Shown here: piece by piece, positions 6,588 to 15,557 of the stretch
Layout: every line of letters starts with the position of its first letter
How positions within the stretch are numbered: the first letter of the stretch is position 1
Source of the DNA: DASXMT01 sp035552655
GTDB taxonomy: Bacteria > Actinomycetota > Acidimicrobiia > Acidimicrobiales > RAAP-2
Reading direction: 5' to 3'
Assembly (NCBI GenBank): GCA_035552655.1
Contig: DASZLD010000132.1
Span: forward strand, 1-31,013
Length of the DNA: 31,013 nucleotides
Translations under genes and position numbers: made by a program
Notes under the pieces: model-generated
Told to the model about the DNA's origin: nothing
Seen by the model: only the letters and a program-made list of their open reading frames with translations
Database searches by the model: none

Positions 6588-8449
6588 GCCGCCCCGCTCC
6601 AGCGACGGCCGAGGGCCGCGTCGTCCGGGTTGTCCCTGACGTCCCGGCCATCCACCGCCGGTTCGATTACCTGGTGCCCGAGAAGCTGTCCGGCGACATC
6701 CGGGTAGGCAGCCGGGTCCGGATCACCCTGCACGGTCGTCGGGTGGCGGCCTGGGTGGTCGGGGTCGACGTGGTCCCGCCCGAGGGGGTGGTGGTGCAAC
6801 CGATCGCCGCCTCCAGCGGATTCGGTCCGCCGGCGTCGGTGGTCGCCCTGGCCGAGTGGGCGGCATGGCGGTGGGCCGGCCCCGTGTCCTCGTTCCTGGG
6901 CACGGCGTCGCCGGAGCGCAATGTGCGCGCCCTTCCGGCGGTGCGGACGGCGGCGACTCCGGGGGCGGGGCGGGCGGCTGCGGCGCGGGCGGGGGTTGCG
7001 GGTGGTTCGGCTGCGGGACCTGGTCCCGTGACCGGCGCTGGCTCCGGGGAGGCCGACACCATCATCGACCAGGCGCTGGGCGCCGGGCACGCCGTGGTGC
7101 GCCTGGCCCCGGCCCTCGATCCGGTCCTGTTGGTCGAGGCGATCATCCGGCGGCGAGATCGCGTCCTGGTGGTGGCCCCCTCTCATCAGCGGGTCGACCA
7201 GATCGCCACCCGGCTGCGTGGATCGGGAACCCCGGTGGCCGTCCTGCCCGATGGGTGGGCCGATGCCGCAGCCGGGGCACCGGTCGTCGTGGGCACCCGC
7301 ATCGCCGCCTGGACCCCGACCGAGACGCTGGGCGCGGTCCTGATCATCGACGCCCATGACGAGGCCTACCGCGAGGAGCGGGCCCCGACCTGGTCGGCTG
7401 TCGACGTGCTCATCGAGCGGGCTAGGCGGGACAACGCCCCGTGCGTTCTGGTCACGCCGTGCCCCACGGTGTCCCTGCTCGAGGGGGTGACCTTGGTGAA
7501 CACTTCGCGGGCCGTCGAGCGACGGGGGTGGCCGCCGGTCGAGGTGGTTGACCGCCGGGAGGACGATCCCCGGACCGGGCTGTTCTCCGAACGGCTGAGC
7601 CAGCTGCTCCACTCGGTGCTGCCCGATGGCCGTGCCGTGTGCATCCTCAACCGCACGGGCCGGGCCCGCCTGTTGGCCTGTGCGTCGTGCGGCTCGCTGG
7701 CCAGCTGCACCCGGTGCGGGGGCGCGCTGGAGCAATCGGAGGCCGGAGGCGTGCTGCGGTGCCGTCGATGCGGCCTGGAGCGTCCTGTGGTCTGTTCCGT
7801 GTGCGACTCCACCCGGATGAAGCTCCTCCGGATGGGGGTGTCCCGCGCCCGCGAGGAGCTCTCGGCCCTCATGGGAGTGGAGGCGGTCGAGATCAGCGCC
7901 ACGTCGGCTCCCGGCATGGGCTCTCCCGATTCGGGGGACCACCTCATCGTGGGGACCGAAGCGGCACTGCATCGGGTGGGCCGGGCCGACGCGGTGGCCT
8001 TCCTGGACTTCGACCAGCACCTGTTGGCGTCCCGGTTCGCCGCGGGCGAGGAGGCGCTGGCCCTGTTGGCCCGGGCCGCTCGAGTGGTCGGCGGCCGAGT
8101 GGTGGGCCGAGTGGGCGGCGGTCGCGTCCTCGTCCAGACCCGGATGCCCGACCATGCCGCGCTGTCGGCGGCGGTGCACGCCGACCCGTCCCGCCTGACC
8201 GACGGTGAACGGGAGCTGCGCGCCGGGTTGGAGCTCCCGCCCTTCGCCGCCCTGGCCACGGTGGGGGGCGCGGCGGCCGAGGAGCTGGTCACCGGCCTGC
8301 GGGGGGTCGAGGGACTGTCGATGTCGTCGCTCGCCGACGAGAAGTGGCTGGTCAAGGCGCCCGATCACCGCACGCTGTGCGACGGGCTGGCCGCCGTTCC
8401 CCGGCCGTCGGGTCGGGTGCGGGTGGAGGTCGACCCCACCGACGTCTGA
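6584..8449 (+). CDS. priA: PriA-like primosomal protein lacking ATPase motifs, probable CTG start
   Basis: The N-terminal 3'-end-binding region (RVVRVVPDVPAIHRRFDYLV) and the eight-cysteine zinc-binding block near residues 366-406 (CASCG, CTRCG, CRRCG, CSVCD) identify a replication-restart PriA homologue. The Walker A loop is missing: the corresponding segment reads GAGHAVVRLAPALDP. The DEEH box is degenerate (IIDAHDEAYREE). Actinobacterial PriA homologues commonly lack helicase activity, so this is not decay. At 621 residues it is shorter than the E. coli protein. An Ala/Gly-rich linker follows the N-terminal domain. No ATG/GTG/TTG in frame lies near the homologous N-terminus; CTG 6584, overlapping the metK stop, fits, while GTG 6674 would delete the conserved start. 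Confidence 0.85.
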   Translation: MSRPAPATAEGRVVRVVPDVPAIHRRFDYLVPEKLSGDIRVGSRVRITLHGRRVAAWVVGVDVVPPEGVVVQPIAASSGFGPPASVVALAEWAAWRWAGPVSSFLGTASPERNVRALPAVRTAATPGAGRAAAARAGVAGGSAAGPGPVTGAGSGEADTIIDQALGAGHAVVRLAPALDPVLLVEAIIRRRDRVLVVAPSHQRVDQIATRLRGSGTPVAVLPDGWADAAAGAPVVVGTRIAAWTPTETLGAVLIIDAHDEAYREERAPTWSAVDVLIERARRDNAPCVLVTPCPTVSLLEGVTLVNTSRAVERRGWPPVEVVDRREDDPRTGLFSERLSQLLHSVLPDGRAVCILNRTGRARLLACASCGSLASCTRCGGALEQSEAGGVLRCRRCGLERPVVCSVCDSTRMKLLRMGVSRAREELSALMGVEAVEISATSAPGMGSPDSGDHLIVGTEAALHRVGRADAVAFLDFDQHLLASRFAAGEEALALLARAARVVGGRVVGRVGGGRVLVQTRMPDHAALSAAVHADPSRLTDGERELRAGLELPPFAALATVGGAAAEELVTGLRGVEGLSMSSLADEKWLVKAPDHRTLCDGLAAVPRPSGRVRVEVDPTDV

Positions 8450-8493
8450 TCCCGCTGAGCCTGGATCCGGGCCGCGTCGAAGGTCGTCACCGG

Positions 8494-8499
8494 TAAGAT
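8494..8499 (+). promoter_or_regulatory. -10 element for def, leaderless spacing
   Basis: TAAGAT stands 7 bases before the def ATG (8507), so transcription would begin at or next to the start codon. No Shine-Dalgarno and no evident -35 are visible. Confidence 0.5.
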
Positions 8500-8506
8500 T
8501 GTGGCC

Positions 8507-9052
8507 ATGGCTTCGTATTCCGTCCGGCTATACGGCGACCCGGTGCTGAAGCAGCCGGCCCGCCAGATCGACCAGATCGATGGCAACTTGGTGCGCCTCG
8601 TCGACGACATGGTGGAGACCATGTACGACGCGGTGGGCGCCGGGCTGGCCGCCCCACAGGTCGGCGTGCAGAAGCGTCTCTTCGTGTACGACGTGGGCGA
8701 CGGGCCCGAGGTGGTCATCAACCCGACCATCGTCGAGACATCGGGGGAGTGGTACCACGACGAGGGCTGCCTCTCGATTCCGGGCCTCCGGCTCGGCATC
8801 ACGAGACCCGATCGCGTCCATCTCGTGGGGGTCGACCTCGAGGGTGAAGAGGTGTCGATCGAGGCGGACGAGTTCCTGGGTCGGGTGTTCCAGCATGAGG
8901 TGGACCACCTCGACGGCGTGCTCATGGTGGAGCGGCTGGATCCCGAACAGCGCAAGATCGCCCTCAAGGTGCTGCGGGACCGTGCCCTCGGGCTCGATAC
9001 CGCCGCCCTGGAGGAGAAGCTGGTCTCCGCCGACAGCGACCAGGTCGTCTGA
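8507..9052 (+). CDS. def: Peptide deformylase
   Basis: Removes the formyl group from the N-terminal Met of new proteins using a metal ion. The 181-residue product carries the three motifs of the family: GAGLAAPQVGV (near 44), EGCLSIPG (near 85, metal-binding Cys) and QHEVDHLDG (near 128, metal-binding His pair and catalytic Glu). A GTG two codons upstream is an alternative start, but ATG 8507 gives MASYSVRLYGDPVLKQPA and fits the -10 spacing. It precedes fmt, which adds the formyl group to initiator tRNA. Confidence 0.96.
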   Translation: MASYSVRLYGDPVLKQPARQIDQIDGNLVRLVDDMVETMYDAVGAGLAAPQVGVQKRLFVYDVGDGPEVVINPTIVETSGEWYHDEGCLSIPGLRLGITRPDRVHLVGVDLEGEEVSIEADEFLGRVFQHEVDHLDGVLMVERLDPEQRKIALKVLRDRALGLDTAALEEKLVSADSDQVV

Positions 9053-9070
9053 GCACTCAGCCGATCGTCC

Positions 9071-9100
9071 GAACAGTTAGCGTCTGAGCAGTTAGCTGAG
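9071..9100 (+). repeat. Imperfect 15-bp duplication in the def-fmt gap
   Basis: GAACAGTTAGCGTCT and GAGCAGTTAGCTGAG lie back to back and share 10 of 15 positions. Nothing else is recognised in the 93-base gap apart from the fmt -10 element. Confidence 0.35.
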
Positions 9101-9133
9101 CAGACGGACCCGGACGCGACAGTGTCGGTCGGG

Positions 9134-9139
9134 TAGCGT
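9134..9139 (+). promoter_or_regulatory. -10 element for fmt, leaderless spacing
   Basis: TAGCGT lies 6 bases before the fmt ATG. No Shine-Dalgarno is present, which suggests a leaderless transcript. Confidence 0.42.
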
Positions 9140-9145
9140 CCGCCC

Positions 9146-10162
9146 ATGGCCCGACTCGTCTATCTGGGCACTCCGGAAGCCGCCGTACCGCCGTTGCGAA
9201 CGCTGGTGGACGCCGGGCACGACGTGGCCCTGGTGGTCAGCCGGGCCGACAAGCGGCGGGGCCGGGGAAGCGATCTGGTTCCCAGCCCGGTGAAGGCCGC
9301 AGCCATGGAGCTGGGCCTGCCGGTGACCGCCTCCCTGGACGACGTGGCATCGAGTGGGGCCGAGCTCGGGGTGGTGGTGGCCTACGGCCGCATCATTCCC
9401 AGCAGCGTGCTGGACGTCGTCCCCATGGTCAACCTCCATTTCTCCCTCCTGCCCCGCTGGCGAGGGGCGGCGCCGGTGGAGCGCGCCATCCTGGAGGGGG
9501 ACGCCGAGACCGGCGTATGCCTCATGGCGGTGGAGAAGGGCCTGGATACCGGCCCGATCTACGCCGTCGGCGACACCGGCATCGATGAGCAGGAGTCGGT
9601 GGAGGAGCTCCGGGCCCGGCTGGTGGAGATTGGTTGCCGGCTGTTGGTCGAGAACCTGGCGGACGGGACTGCCGGCCTGCCCGTCCCCCATGACCAGGTG
9701 GGTGATCCGAGCTACGCCGAGAAGATCCGTCCCGAGGAGCTCGAGCTGCGCTGGGAGCGCGACGCCAACCACCTGGCCCGTGTGGTCCGGCTGGGTCGGG
9801 CGTGGACGACGTTCCGGGGTCGGCGCCTGCGGGTGCTGGAGGCGGCGGTCGAGCCGTGGGTGAGGGCCGAGGCCGCGGTGGCCGGCGAGCCAGTGGATGG
9901 ATCGGCGGTCGGCGGGGCAGCGGGAGCAGATGCGACGGCGGGAAGAAGCGAAACCGCGGGAGCAGATGCGAGGGCGGAAGCAACCGGAGCGGCGGCGCCA
10001 GAGGGCGCCAGCCCGGGCGCCCTGGTCGGCCAAGTGGTCACGGCCGGGGAGGGGACCCGACTTCGGCTCCTCCGGGTACAGCCGGAAGGCAAGCAGCCCA
10101 TGGCCGCGTCCGATTGGCTGCGTGGCGCTCGCCCGCAGGCAGGCGAGCTGCTCGGCGGTTGA
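9146..10162 (+). CDS. fmt: Methionyl-tRNA formyltransferase with low-complexity insert
   Basis: Transfers a formyl group from 10-formyltetrahydrofolate to initiator Met-tRNA. The 338-residue protein has MARLVYLGTPEAAVPPL, the catalytic block VNLHFSLLPRWRGAAPVE (near 95-112), and GVCLMAVEKGLDTGPIYAVG. The C-terminal OB-like domain is split by an insert of roughly 50 residues rich in Ala, Gly and Glu near 237-290. That insert contains an in-frame 36-base duplication (GAGADA...), after which LVGQVVTAGEGTRLRLLRVQ resumes the domain. The insert should be a solvent-exposed loop. The gene follows def and precedes rpe with a short gap. Confidence 0.94.
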   Translation: MARLVYLGTPEAAVPPLRTLVDAGHDVALVVSRADKRRGRGSDLVPSPVKAAAMELGLPVTASLDDVASSGAELGVVVAYGRIIPSSVLDVVPMVNLHFSLLPRWRGAAPVERAILEGDAETGVCLMAVEKGLDTGPIYAVGDTGIDEQESVEELRARLVEIGCRLLVENLADGTAGLPVPHDQVGDPSYAEKIRPEELELRWERDANHLARVVRLGRAWTTFRGRRLRVLEAAVEPWVRAEAAVAGEPVDGSAVGGAAGADATAGRSETAGADARAEATGAAAPEGASPGALVGQVVTAGEGTRLRLLRVQPEGKQPMAASDWLRGARPQAGELLGG

Positions 10163-10192
10163 CCGCGGAAGGGTGGGGACGGTCGCCACCAG

Positions 10193-10198
10193 TAGGAT
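10193..10198 (+). promoter_or_regulatory. -10 element for rpe-rib genes
   Basis: TAGGAT is 8 bases before the rpe ATG with no Shine-Dalgarno between them, again the leaderless layout. Because rpe overlaps ribD, this promoter would also serve the riboflavin genes. Confidence 0.42.
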
Positions 10199-10206
10199 CT
10201 TGGCTG

Positions 10207-10904
<698 letters not shown>

Positions 10905-10908
<4 letters not shown>

Positions 10909-12440
10909 GCGTCGACGAGTCCAGGGTCGATCCGGGCGAAACCCCGGTCGAGGAGCCCAGTGCCCCGAGCGGCGAGTTGAGCGACCGGGTCAAGGAGCTG
11001 GCCGAGCGAGCCCGGAAGGTGCGCGAGCGGGGTGAGGCCCTGAGGGCCGCGGCCGCTGCCGCGGGTCCGGGAGGCCAGCGTGGCGGGGCGGATGGCGACA
11101 TTGCCGGGGCGGATGGAGATGTCGCTGCCGCGGGCGCCGACGTGGCTGCCGCCGGGGCGGATGTCGCTGCCGCCGGCGCCGATGTGGCCGCCGCCGGGGC
11201 GGATGTCGCTGCCGCCGGGGCGGACGTCGCTGACGCTGGGGCGGATGTCGCTGACGCTGGGTTGGGTGAGCACGCCGAGGGCTGGAGCTATCGGGTCGAC
11301 GACCAAAGCGACTGGACCGAGGGCCTGCGCGATCGGTACCTGGAGCTGTTCTATCGGGGCAAGCGGCTCGGCGACCGGGCGCAGGGACCGGGAGCAACGG
11401 CACCCGGGGCGGGCCTCACCGTCGACGAGCGCTGGATGGGCGTGGCCGTTGATGCCGCCGAGCGGGTCCGGGCCCGCACCTCGCCCAACCCGTGGGTGGG
11501 TGCGGTAATCGTCACCGGTGATGGCGCCGAGTTCTCCGGGGCCACGGCTCCCGCCGGTGGACCCCACGCCGAGATCGCTGCACTGGCCGCCGCCGGGGAC
11601 CAGGCTCGCGGGGGGACGCTGTACGTGACCCTCGAGCCGTGTGCCCATCAGGGCCGTACCCCGCCGTGCACCGAGGCCGTCGTGGCTGCCGGCATCCGAC
11701 GGGTCGTGGTCGGTATGGAGGACCCTGATCGACTGGTAGCCGGGGCCGGCATCACCGCCCTGGTCGACGCCGGAATCGAGGTCGAGGTGGGCGTGGGTGC
11801 CGATGTGGTCGCCGACCAGCTCGCCCCCTACGTCTGCCATCGGCTGACGGGACGCCCCTGGGTGGTGCTCAAGCTGGCGGCGACGCTGGACGGACGGACA
11901 GCGGCCCCCGATGGCACCAGCCAGTGGCTGACCGGCGAGGGCGCTCGGGCCGATGCCCACCGGCTGCGTTCCCGCTCGGACGCGGTGCTGGTGGGCGCAG
12001 GCACCATTCGAGCCGACGACCCGACCCTCACCGTGCGTCTGCCCGATACCGATCGTGACGCCCGGCCTACCGACCAGCAACCGCTGCGCATCGTGCTGGG
12101 CCACGCCCCCGACCAAGCCAAGGTTCAGCCGGCGGTGGAGCTCCAAGGCGACCTGGGCGAGGTGCTCGACGAGCTCGGCCGTCGTGGGGTGATCCAGCTT
12201 CTGGTGGAAGGCGGGCCGACGGTGGCCCACGCCTTTCACGCCGGCGGACTGGTCGACCGCTACGTCCTCTACCTGGCCCCTGCCCTGTTCGGAGGGGATG
12301 ATGCCCTGCCCCTCTTCCGCGGCCCCGGAGCACCTACGTTGTCGGCCCTGTGGCGGGGTTCGGTGCGGTCGGTGACTAGCCTGGGCAGTGATCTTCGGGT
12401 GGAAATGTCCCCCCGGGACCACCCTGAGCAAGGGGAATAG
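10905..12440 (+). CDS. ribD: Riboflavin biosynthesis deaminase/reductase RibD with large N-terminal extension
   Basis: Performs two consecutive steps of riboflavin synthesis, deamination then side-chain reduction of the pyrimidine. The deaminase domain starts near residue 177 (VAVDAAERVRARTSPNPWVG) and has the zinc ligands PHAEIAAL (near 220) and EPCAHQGRTPPC (near 243-254). The reductase follows (VVLKLAATLDGRTAAPDG, VLVGAGTIRADDPTL, LLVEGGPTVAHAF). The first 170 or so residues are extra: a charged helix (ELSDRVKELAERARKVRERG), a 7-residue tandem repeat GADVAAA, and a segment WSYRVDDQSDWTEGLRDRYL I cannot assign. Total 511 residues against about 350-370 usual. The start is coupled to rpe (ATGA). 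A second in-frame start nearer the deaminase domain is not excluded. Confidence 0.93.
11085..11258 (+). repeat. 21-bp tandem repeat inside ribD (GADVAAA heptads)
   Basis: Six full 21-base units from 11133 to 11258 encode GADVAAA four times then GADVADA twice. Two degenerate units (GADGDIA, GADGDVAAA) precede them from 11085. Copies differ mainly at third positions, so the peptide repeat is better kept than the DNA. It lies in the N-terminal extension, outside both enzyme domains. Confidence 0.9.
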
Positions 12441-12517
12441 AAGCGCCCTGAGCATGGGGAATCGAAGGACCCTGGACAAGGGGAATAGAAGCGCCCTGAA
12501 CAAGGGGAATAGAGGAG
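12422..12517 (+). repeat. Four 24-bp tandem repeats across the ribD stop, before ribBA
   Basis: Four contiguous 24-base copies start at 12422, 12446, 12470 and 12494, each resembling CCCTGAGCAAGGGGAATAGA plus four bases. The ribD stop TAG falls in the first copy, and copies three and four carry the same TAG in the same frame (copy two has TCG). Each unit can form a small CCCT/AGGG hairpin. The last copy runs into the ribBA ribosome-binding region (GAGGAG). An overlapping 34-codon ORF from ATG 12454 ends at 12558, inside ribBA. Confidence 0.9.
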
Positions 12518-12527
12518 AGCAGGATCG

Positions 12528-13748
12528 ATGCCGTTCTCGACGGTCGAAGATGCAGTAGCGGCGGTAGCCCGGGGCGAGATCGTCGTGGTGGTCGACGACG
12601 AGGATCGGGAGAACGAGGGCGATCTGATCATGGCGGCCGATGCCGTCACCCCCGAGAAGATCGCGTTCTTCCTCGCCCATACCTCGGGATTGATCTGCGT
12701 GCCCCTCACCCCGGAGCGGGTCGAGCAGCTTGACCTGCCCCTGATGGTCTCGAACAACACCGAAGTCCAGCGCACGGCGTTCACCATCACGGTGGACTAT
12801 CGGCACGGGACCACGACCGGCATCTCGGCCTCCGACCGGTCGGCGACCATCGCTGCGCTGGCTGATCCCCACACCCGCCCCACCGACCTCAACCGTCCTG
12901 GCCACATCCTGCCCCTCCGCTACCGGCCCGGGGGCGTGCTGAAGCGCGCTGGTCACACTGAGGCAGCCGTGGACCTGGCCCGGGCTGCGGGCCGGGCCGA
13001 AGCCGGCGTCCTGTGCGAGGTGGTGAGCGAGGACAAGTCCACCATGGCCCGCCTGCCCGAGCTCGAGAAGTTCTCCGAGAAGTACGGCCTGCACCTCATC
13101 TCCATCGCCGAGCTCATCCGTTACCGCCGGCGCATGGACAAGCTGGTGCGCCACATCGCCGCGGCCAAGATCCCCACCGAGTTCGGGGAGTGGACCACCC
13201 ACGCCTACGAATCCCTGCTCGACGGCGAGCAGCACGTCGCCTTGGTGAAGGGCGATATCGACGGCAAGCCCGACGTCTTGGTCCGGGTGCACAGCGAGTG
13301 CCTGACCGGTGACGTGTTCGGTTCGCTGAAGTGCGACTGCGGGCCACAGCTCCGCGGGGCGATGCAGGCCATCGCCGACCACGGCAGCGGCGTGGTCGTC
13401 TACCTGCGCGGCCACGAGGGGCGAGGCATCGGGCTGGGCCACAAGCTGCGCGCCTACAACCTGCAAGAGAACGGGTTCGACACCGTGGATGCCAACCTGG
13501 AGCTCGGGCTCCCCTCCGACAGTCGGGAGTACGGCATCGGCGCCCAGATCCTGGTCGACCTGGGCGTGACCACGATGCGGCTCATGACCAACAACCCGTC
13601 CAAGTACGGCGGCCTCGAGGGCTTCGGGCTCGACATCGTGGAGCGGGTCCCCATCGAGTCGTCGCCCACACCCGAGAACATCCAGTACCTGCGGACCAAG
13701 CGCGAGCGCATGGGCCACTTGCTCGAAGGACTCGATGACGTCCTCTGA
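12528..13748 (+). CDS. ribBA: Bifunctional DHBP synthase / GTP cyclohydrolase II
   Basis: Supplies both precursors of riboflavin: the RibB half makes 3,4-dihydroxy-2-butanone 4-phosphate from ribulose 5-phosphate, and the RibA half opens GTP. In 406 residues, RibB occupies about 1-200 (VVDDEDRENEGDLIMAAD, RHGTTTGISASDRSATI, RPGHILPLR, RAGHTEAAVDLA). RibA follows (RVHSECLTGDVFGSLKCDCG with the three zinc cysteines near 257-270, YLRGHEGRGIGLGHK). The ATG has GAGGAG about 10 bases upstream. The gene overlaps ribH by 14 bases. In many actinobacteria ribE (riboflavin synthase alpha) sits between ribD and ribBA; here only a repeat array is there. Confidence 0.96.
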   Translation: MPFSTVEDAVAAVARGEIVVVVDDEDRENEGDLIMAADAVTPEKIAFFLAHTSGLICVPLTPERVEQLDLPLMVSNNTEVQRTAFTITVDYRHGTTTGISASDRSATIAALADPHTRPTDLNRPGHILPLRYRPGGVLKRAGHTEAAVDLARAAGRAEAGVLCEVVSEDKSTMARLPELEKFSEKYGLHLISIAELIRYRRRMDKLVRHIAAAKIPTEFGEWTTHAYESLLDGEQHVALVKGDIDGKPDVLVRVHSECLTGDVFGSLKCDCGPQLRGAMQAIADHGSGVVVYLRGHEGRGIGLGHKLRAYNLQENGFDTVDANLELGLPSDSREYGIGAQILVDLGVTTMRLMTNNPSKYGGLEGFGLDIVERVPIESSPTPENIQYLRTKRERMGHLLEGLDDVL

Positions 13749-14286
13749 CCTGACCCAGCTCCCTGACGACACCATCGCCACCGTGGCCGCCCGGGTGGGG
13801 CGCTCGGCCGCGGGTGGGGACAGCGCCGCCGGCCTCCGGCTGGGATTCGCCTGCGCCCGATTCAACGGAGGGATCACCGATCGGCTGTTGACCGGTGCTC
13901 TCGAGGCCCTGGCCAAGCATGACGGGGATCTGGGCAACGTGACCGTGGCCTGGGCACCGGGGGCCTTCGAGCTGCCCTTGGTGGCCCGCGCTCTGGCCTC
14001 GTCGACCGACGCCGTGGTCTGCCTGGGGGCGGTGATCCGCGGCGACACGGGCCACTACGACTTCGTGGCCGGGGAATGTGCCGCCGGCATCCAGCGTGTC
14101 CAGCTCGACACCGGCACGCCGGTCATCTTCGGCGTGCTCACCACCGACACGGTGGAACAGGCGCTGGTCCGATCAGAGCCGGACGAGACCAACAAGGGCT
14201 GGGAAGCGGCCCTGGCCGCCGTCGAGATGGCCTCGCTCCTGGCTGGGTTGGAAACGCCGGGATGGCTCGAGGAACCGGGGGACTGA
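13735..14286 (+). CDS. ribH: 6,7-dimethyl-8-ribityllumazine synthase
   Basis: Condenses the RibB product with the ribitylaminopyrimidine to form lumazine, the last precursor before riboflavin. The 183-residue protein has GFACARFNGGITDRLLTGAL, WAPGAFELPLVA, CLGAVIRGDTGHYDFVAGEC with the catalytic His, and GVLTTDTVEQALVRS. About 30 residues precede the conserved core, slightly more than usual. It starts inside the end of ribBA and stops two bases before hisG, so it is probably co-transcribed with both. Confidence 0.95.
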   Translation: MTSSDLTQLPDDTIATVAARVGRSAAGGDSAAGLRLGFACARFNGGITDRLLTGALEALAKHDGDLGNVTVAWAPGAFELPLVARALASSTDAVVCLGAVIRGDTGHYDFVAGECAAGIQRVQLDTGTPVIFGVLTTDTVEQALVRSEPDETNKGWEAALAAVEMASLLAGLETPGWLEEPGD

Positions 14287-14288
14287 CC

Positions 14289-15185
14289 GTGCTGCGCATC
14301 GTGCTGCCCAAGGGCTCACTGGAAAAGGCCACGTTGGAGCTGTTCGCTGCGGCGGACCTGGCTGTCAGCCGCTCATCGGAGGTCGATTACCGCGCCACCA
14401 TCGACGACCCCCGGGTGGACGAGGTCCGCATCCTCCGGCCCCAGGAGATCCCCCTGTACGTGGCCGACGGCATGTTCGATCTCGGCATCACCGGCCGGGA
14501 CTGGGTCGAAGAGCGGGGCAGCGACGTGACCACGCTGGGCGTCCTGGCCTATTCCAAGGCCACGTCCAACCCCATCCGGGTCGTTCTGGCCGTGGCCAAC
14601 AATTCGCCGGCCACCTCGGTCGCCGATCTGGCCGCCTCGGGCACCGGCAACGGCGGGGCCCTCCGGGTGTCGACCGAGTACCCCGAGCTGACCCGGCGCT
14701 ATCTGGAGAAGCACGGCGTGCGCTCCGAAGTCAGCCTGTCGTACGGGGCGACCGAGGCCAAGGTCCCCGACATCGCTGACTGCGTGGTCGAGATCACCGA
14801 GACGGGCCGGGCCCTCCGGGCCGCCGGCCTCAAGATCGTGGAGACGTTGTTCACGTCGCACACCGAGCTGATCGCCAATCCGGCGGCGGCCGCCGATCCC
14901 GCGAAGCGCCACGCCATGGACCAGCTCCTCACGTTGCTGCAAGGGGCACTCGAGGCCCGGGGCAACGTGCTGGTGAAGCTCAACGTCGCTGCCGACCAGC
15001 TGCAAGCCGTCATCGACCTGGTGCCGTCCCTGCGCTCGCCTACCGTGTCCGAGCTCTACGGGGGCGGTGGATTCGCGGTGGAGACGGTGGTGCCGAAGTC
15101 GAAGATCAACGTGTTGATCCCGGCGCTGAAGGATCGCGGGGCGACCGACATCATCGAGCTGTCGTTGTCCAAGATCGTGCATTGA
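14289..15185 (+). CDS. hisG: ATP phosphoribosyltransferase, long form
   Basis: First enzyme of histidine synthesis, joining ATP and PRPP. The 298-residue product begins LRIVLPKGSLEKATLELF and has YVADGMFDLGITGRDWVEE, RVSTEYPELTRRYLEKHGV, CVVEITETGRALRAAGL. The extra C-terminal ACT-like regulatory domain of the HisG-long type is present (VLVKLNVAADQLQAVIDLVP through the end), so HisZ should not be needed and histidine feedback is expected. The start is GTG, two bases after the ribH stop. No other his gene is present in this window. Confidence 0.95.
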   Translation: MLRIVLPKGSLEKATLELFAAADLAVSRSSEVDYRATIDDPRVDEVRILRPQEIPLYVADGMFDLGITGRDWVEERGSDVTTLGVLAYSKATSNPIRVVLAVANNSPATSVADLAASGTGNGGALRVSTEYPELTRRYLEKHGVRSEVSLSYGATEAKVPDIADCVVEITETGRALRAAGLKIVETLFTSHTELIANPAAAADPAKRHAMDQLLTLLQGALEARGNVLVKLNVAADQLQAVIDLVPSLRSPTVSELYGGGGFAVETVVPKSKINVLIPALKDRGATDIIELSLSKIVH

Positions 15186-15202
15186 GAGTCCGAGAGCCCG
15201 AC

Positions 15203-15296
15203 CTGATGAGGGACAGCGTGACTCGCACTGATGGGGGACCCGCGCTGATGTCGGACGGGCTCTGATGTCGGACGGGCTCTGATGTCGGACGAACGG
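15203..15296 (+). repeat. 17-bp tandem repeat making a chain of 5-codon ORFs before the csd gene
   Basis: CTGATG recurs at 15203, 15228, 15245, 15262 and 15279; the last three intervals are 17 bases. Two 17-base copies TGATGTCGGACGGGCTC (15246 and 15263) are identical, and a third (15280) matches for 12 bases. Each TGATG is a stop overlapping a start. ATG 15231 reads MGDPR-stop; ATG 15248 and 15265 each read MSDGL-stop; the last stop overlaps ATG 15282 of the next gene, which begins MSDERS. Confidence 0.85.
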
Positions 15297-15557
15297 AGTG
15301 TTGACTTGCCGCCGGCTCGCCGGTTGCCGCTTCTCGGGCACGTGGCCAGCTTCGACGAGCCCCGGGGAATCGGCGTGGTCGAATCCGGTGACCGGCGCTT
15401 CGACTTCCATTGCACGGCGATCACCGACGGCACCCGTCGCATCGCCGAGGGTGCGCCGGTGGCGTTCATCGTCGACGCCGGGCACCTCGGCCGGCTTCAG
15501 GCGTCGTCGGTTCGACCTCTGGGAGCCGTCGGAGCACCGGGAGCATCGCCGGGCTGA
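15282..15557 (+). CDS. Small cold-shock-domain-like protein
   Basis: The 91-residue product contains LLGHVASFDEPRGIGVVESG and RRFDFHCTAITDGTRRIAEG followed by PVAFIVDAGHLGRLQASSV. This follows the cold-shock fold layout: a first strand, an RNP1-like RGIGVV, an RNP2-like FDFHCTAI, and a closing strand before EA/QAxxVxP. Aromatic residues of classical RNP1 (KGFGFI) are missing, so nucleic-acid binding may be altered. The start follows a chain of overlapping micro-ORFs after hisG. Its last 61 bases overlap the convergent MFS gene. The fold call is moderately firm; the function is unknown. Confidence 0.72.
   Translation: MSDERSVDLPPARRLPLLGHVASFDEPRGIGVVESGDRRFDFHCTAITDGTRRIAEGAPVAFIVDAGHLGRLQASSVRPLGAVGAPGASPG

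Noticed and set aside
6584..8449. Reading the missing Walker A of PriA as gene decay
   Set aside because: The zinc-cysteine block and N-terminal domain are intact and actinobacterial PriA homologues commonly lack the ATPase motifs.
12441..12527. FMN riboswitch before ribBA
   Set aside because: The gap is 87 bases of tandem repeat; the conserved FMN-element segments are absent, and none fits before ribD, which overlaps rpe.
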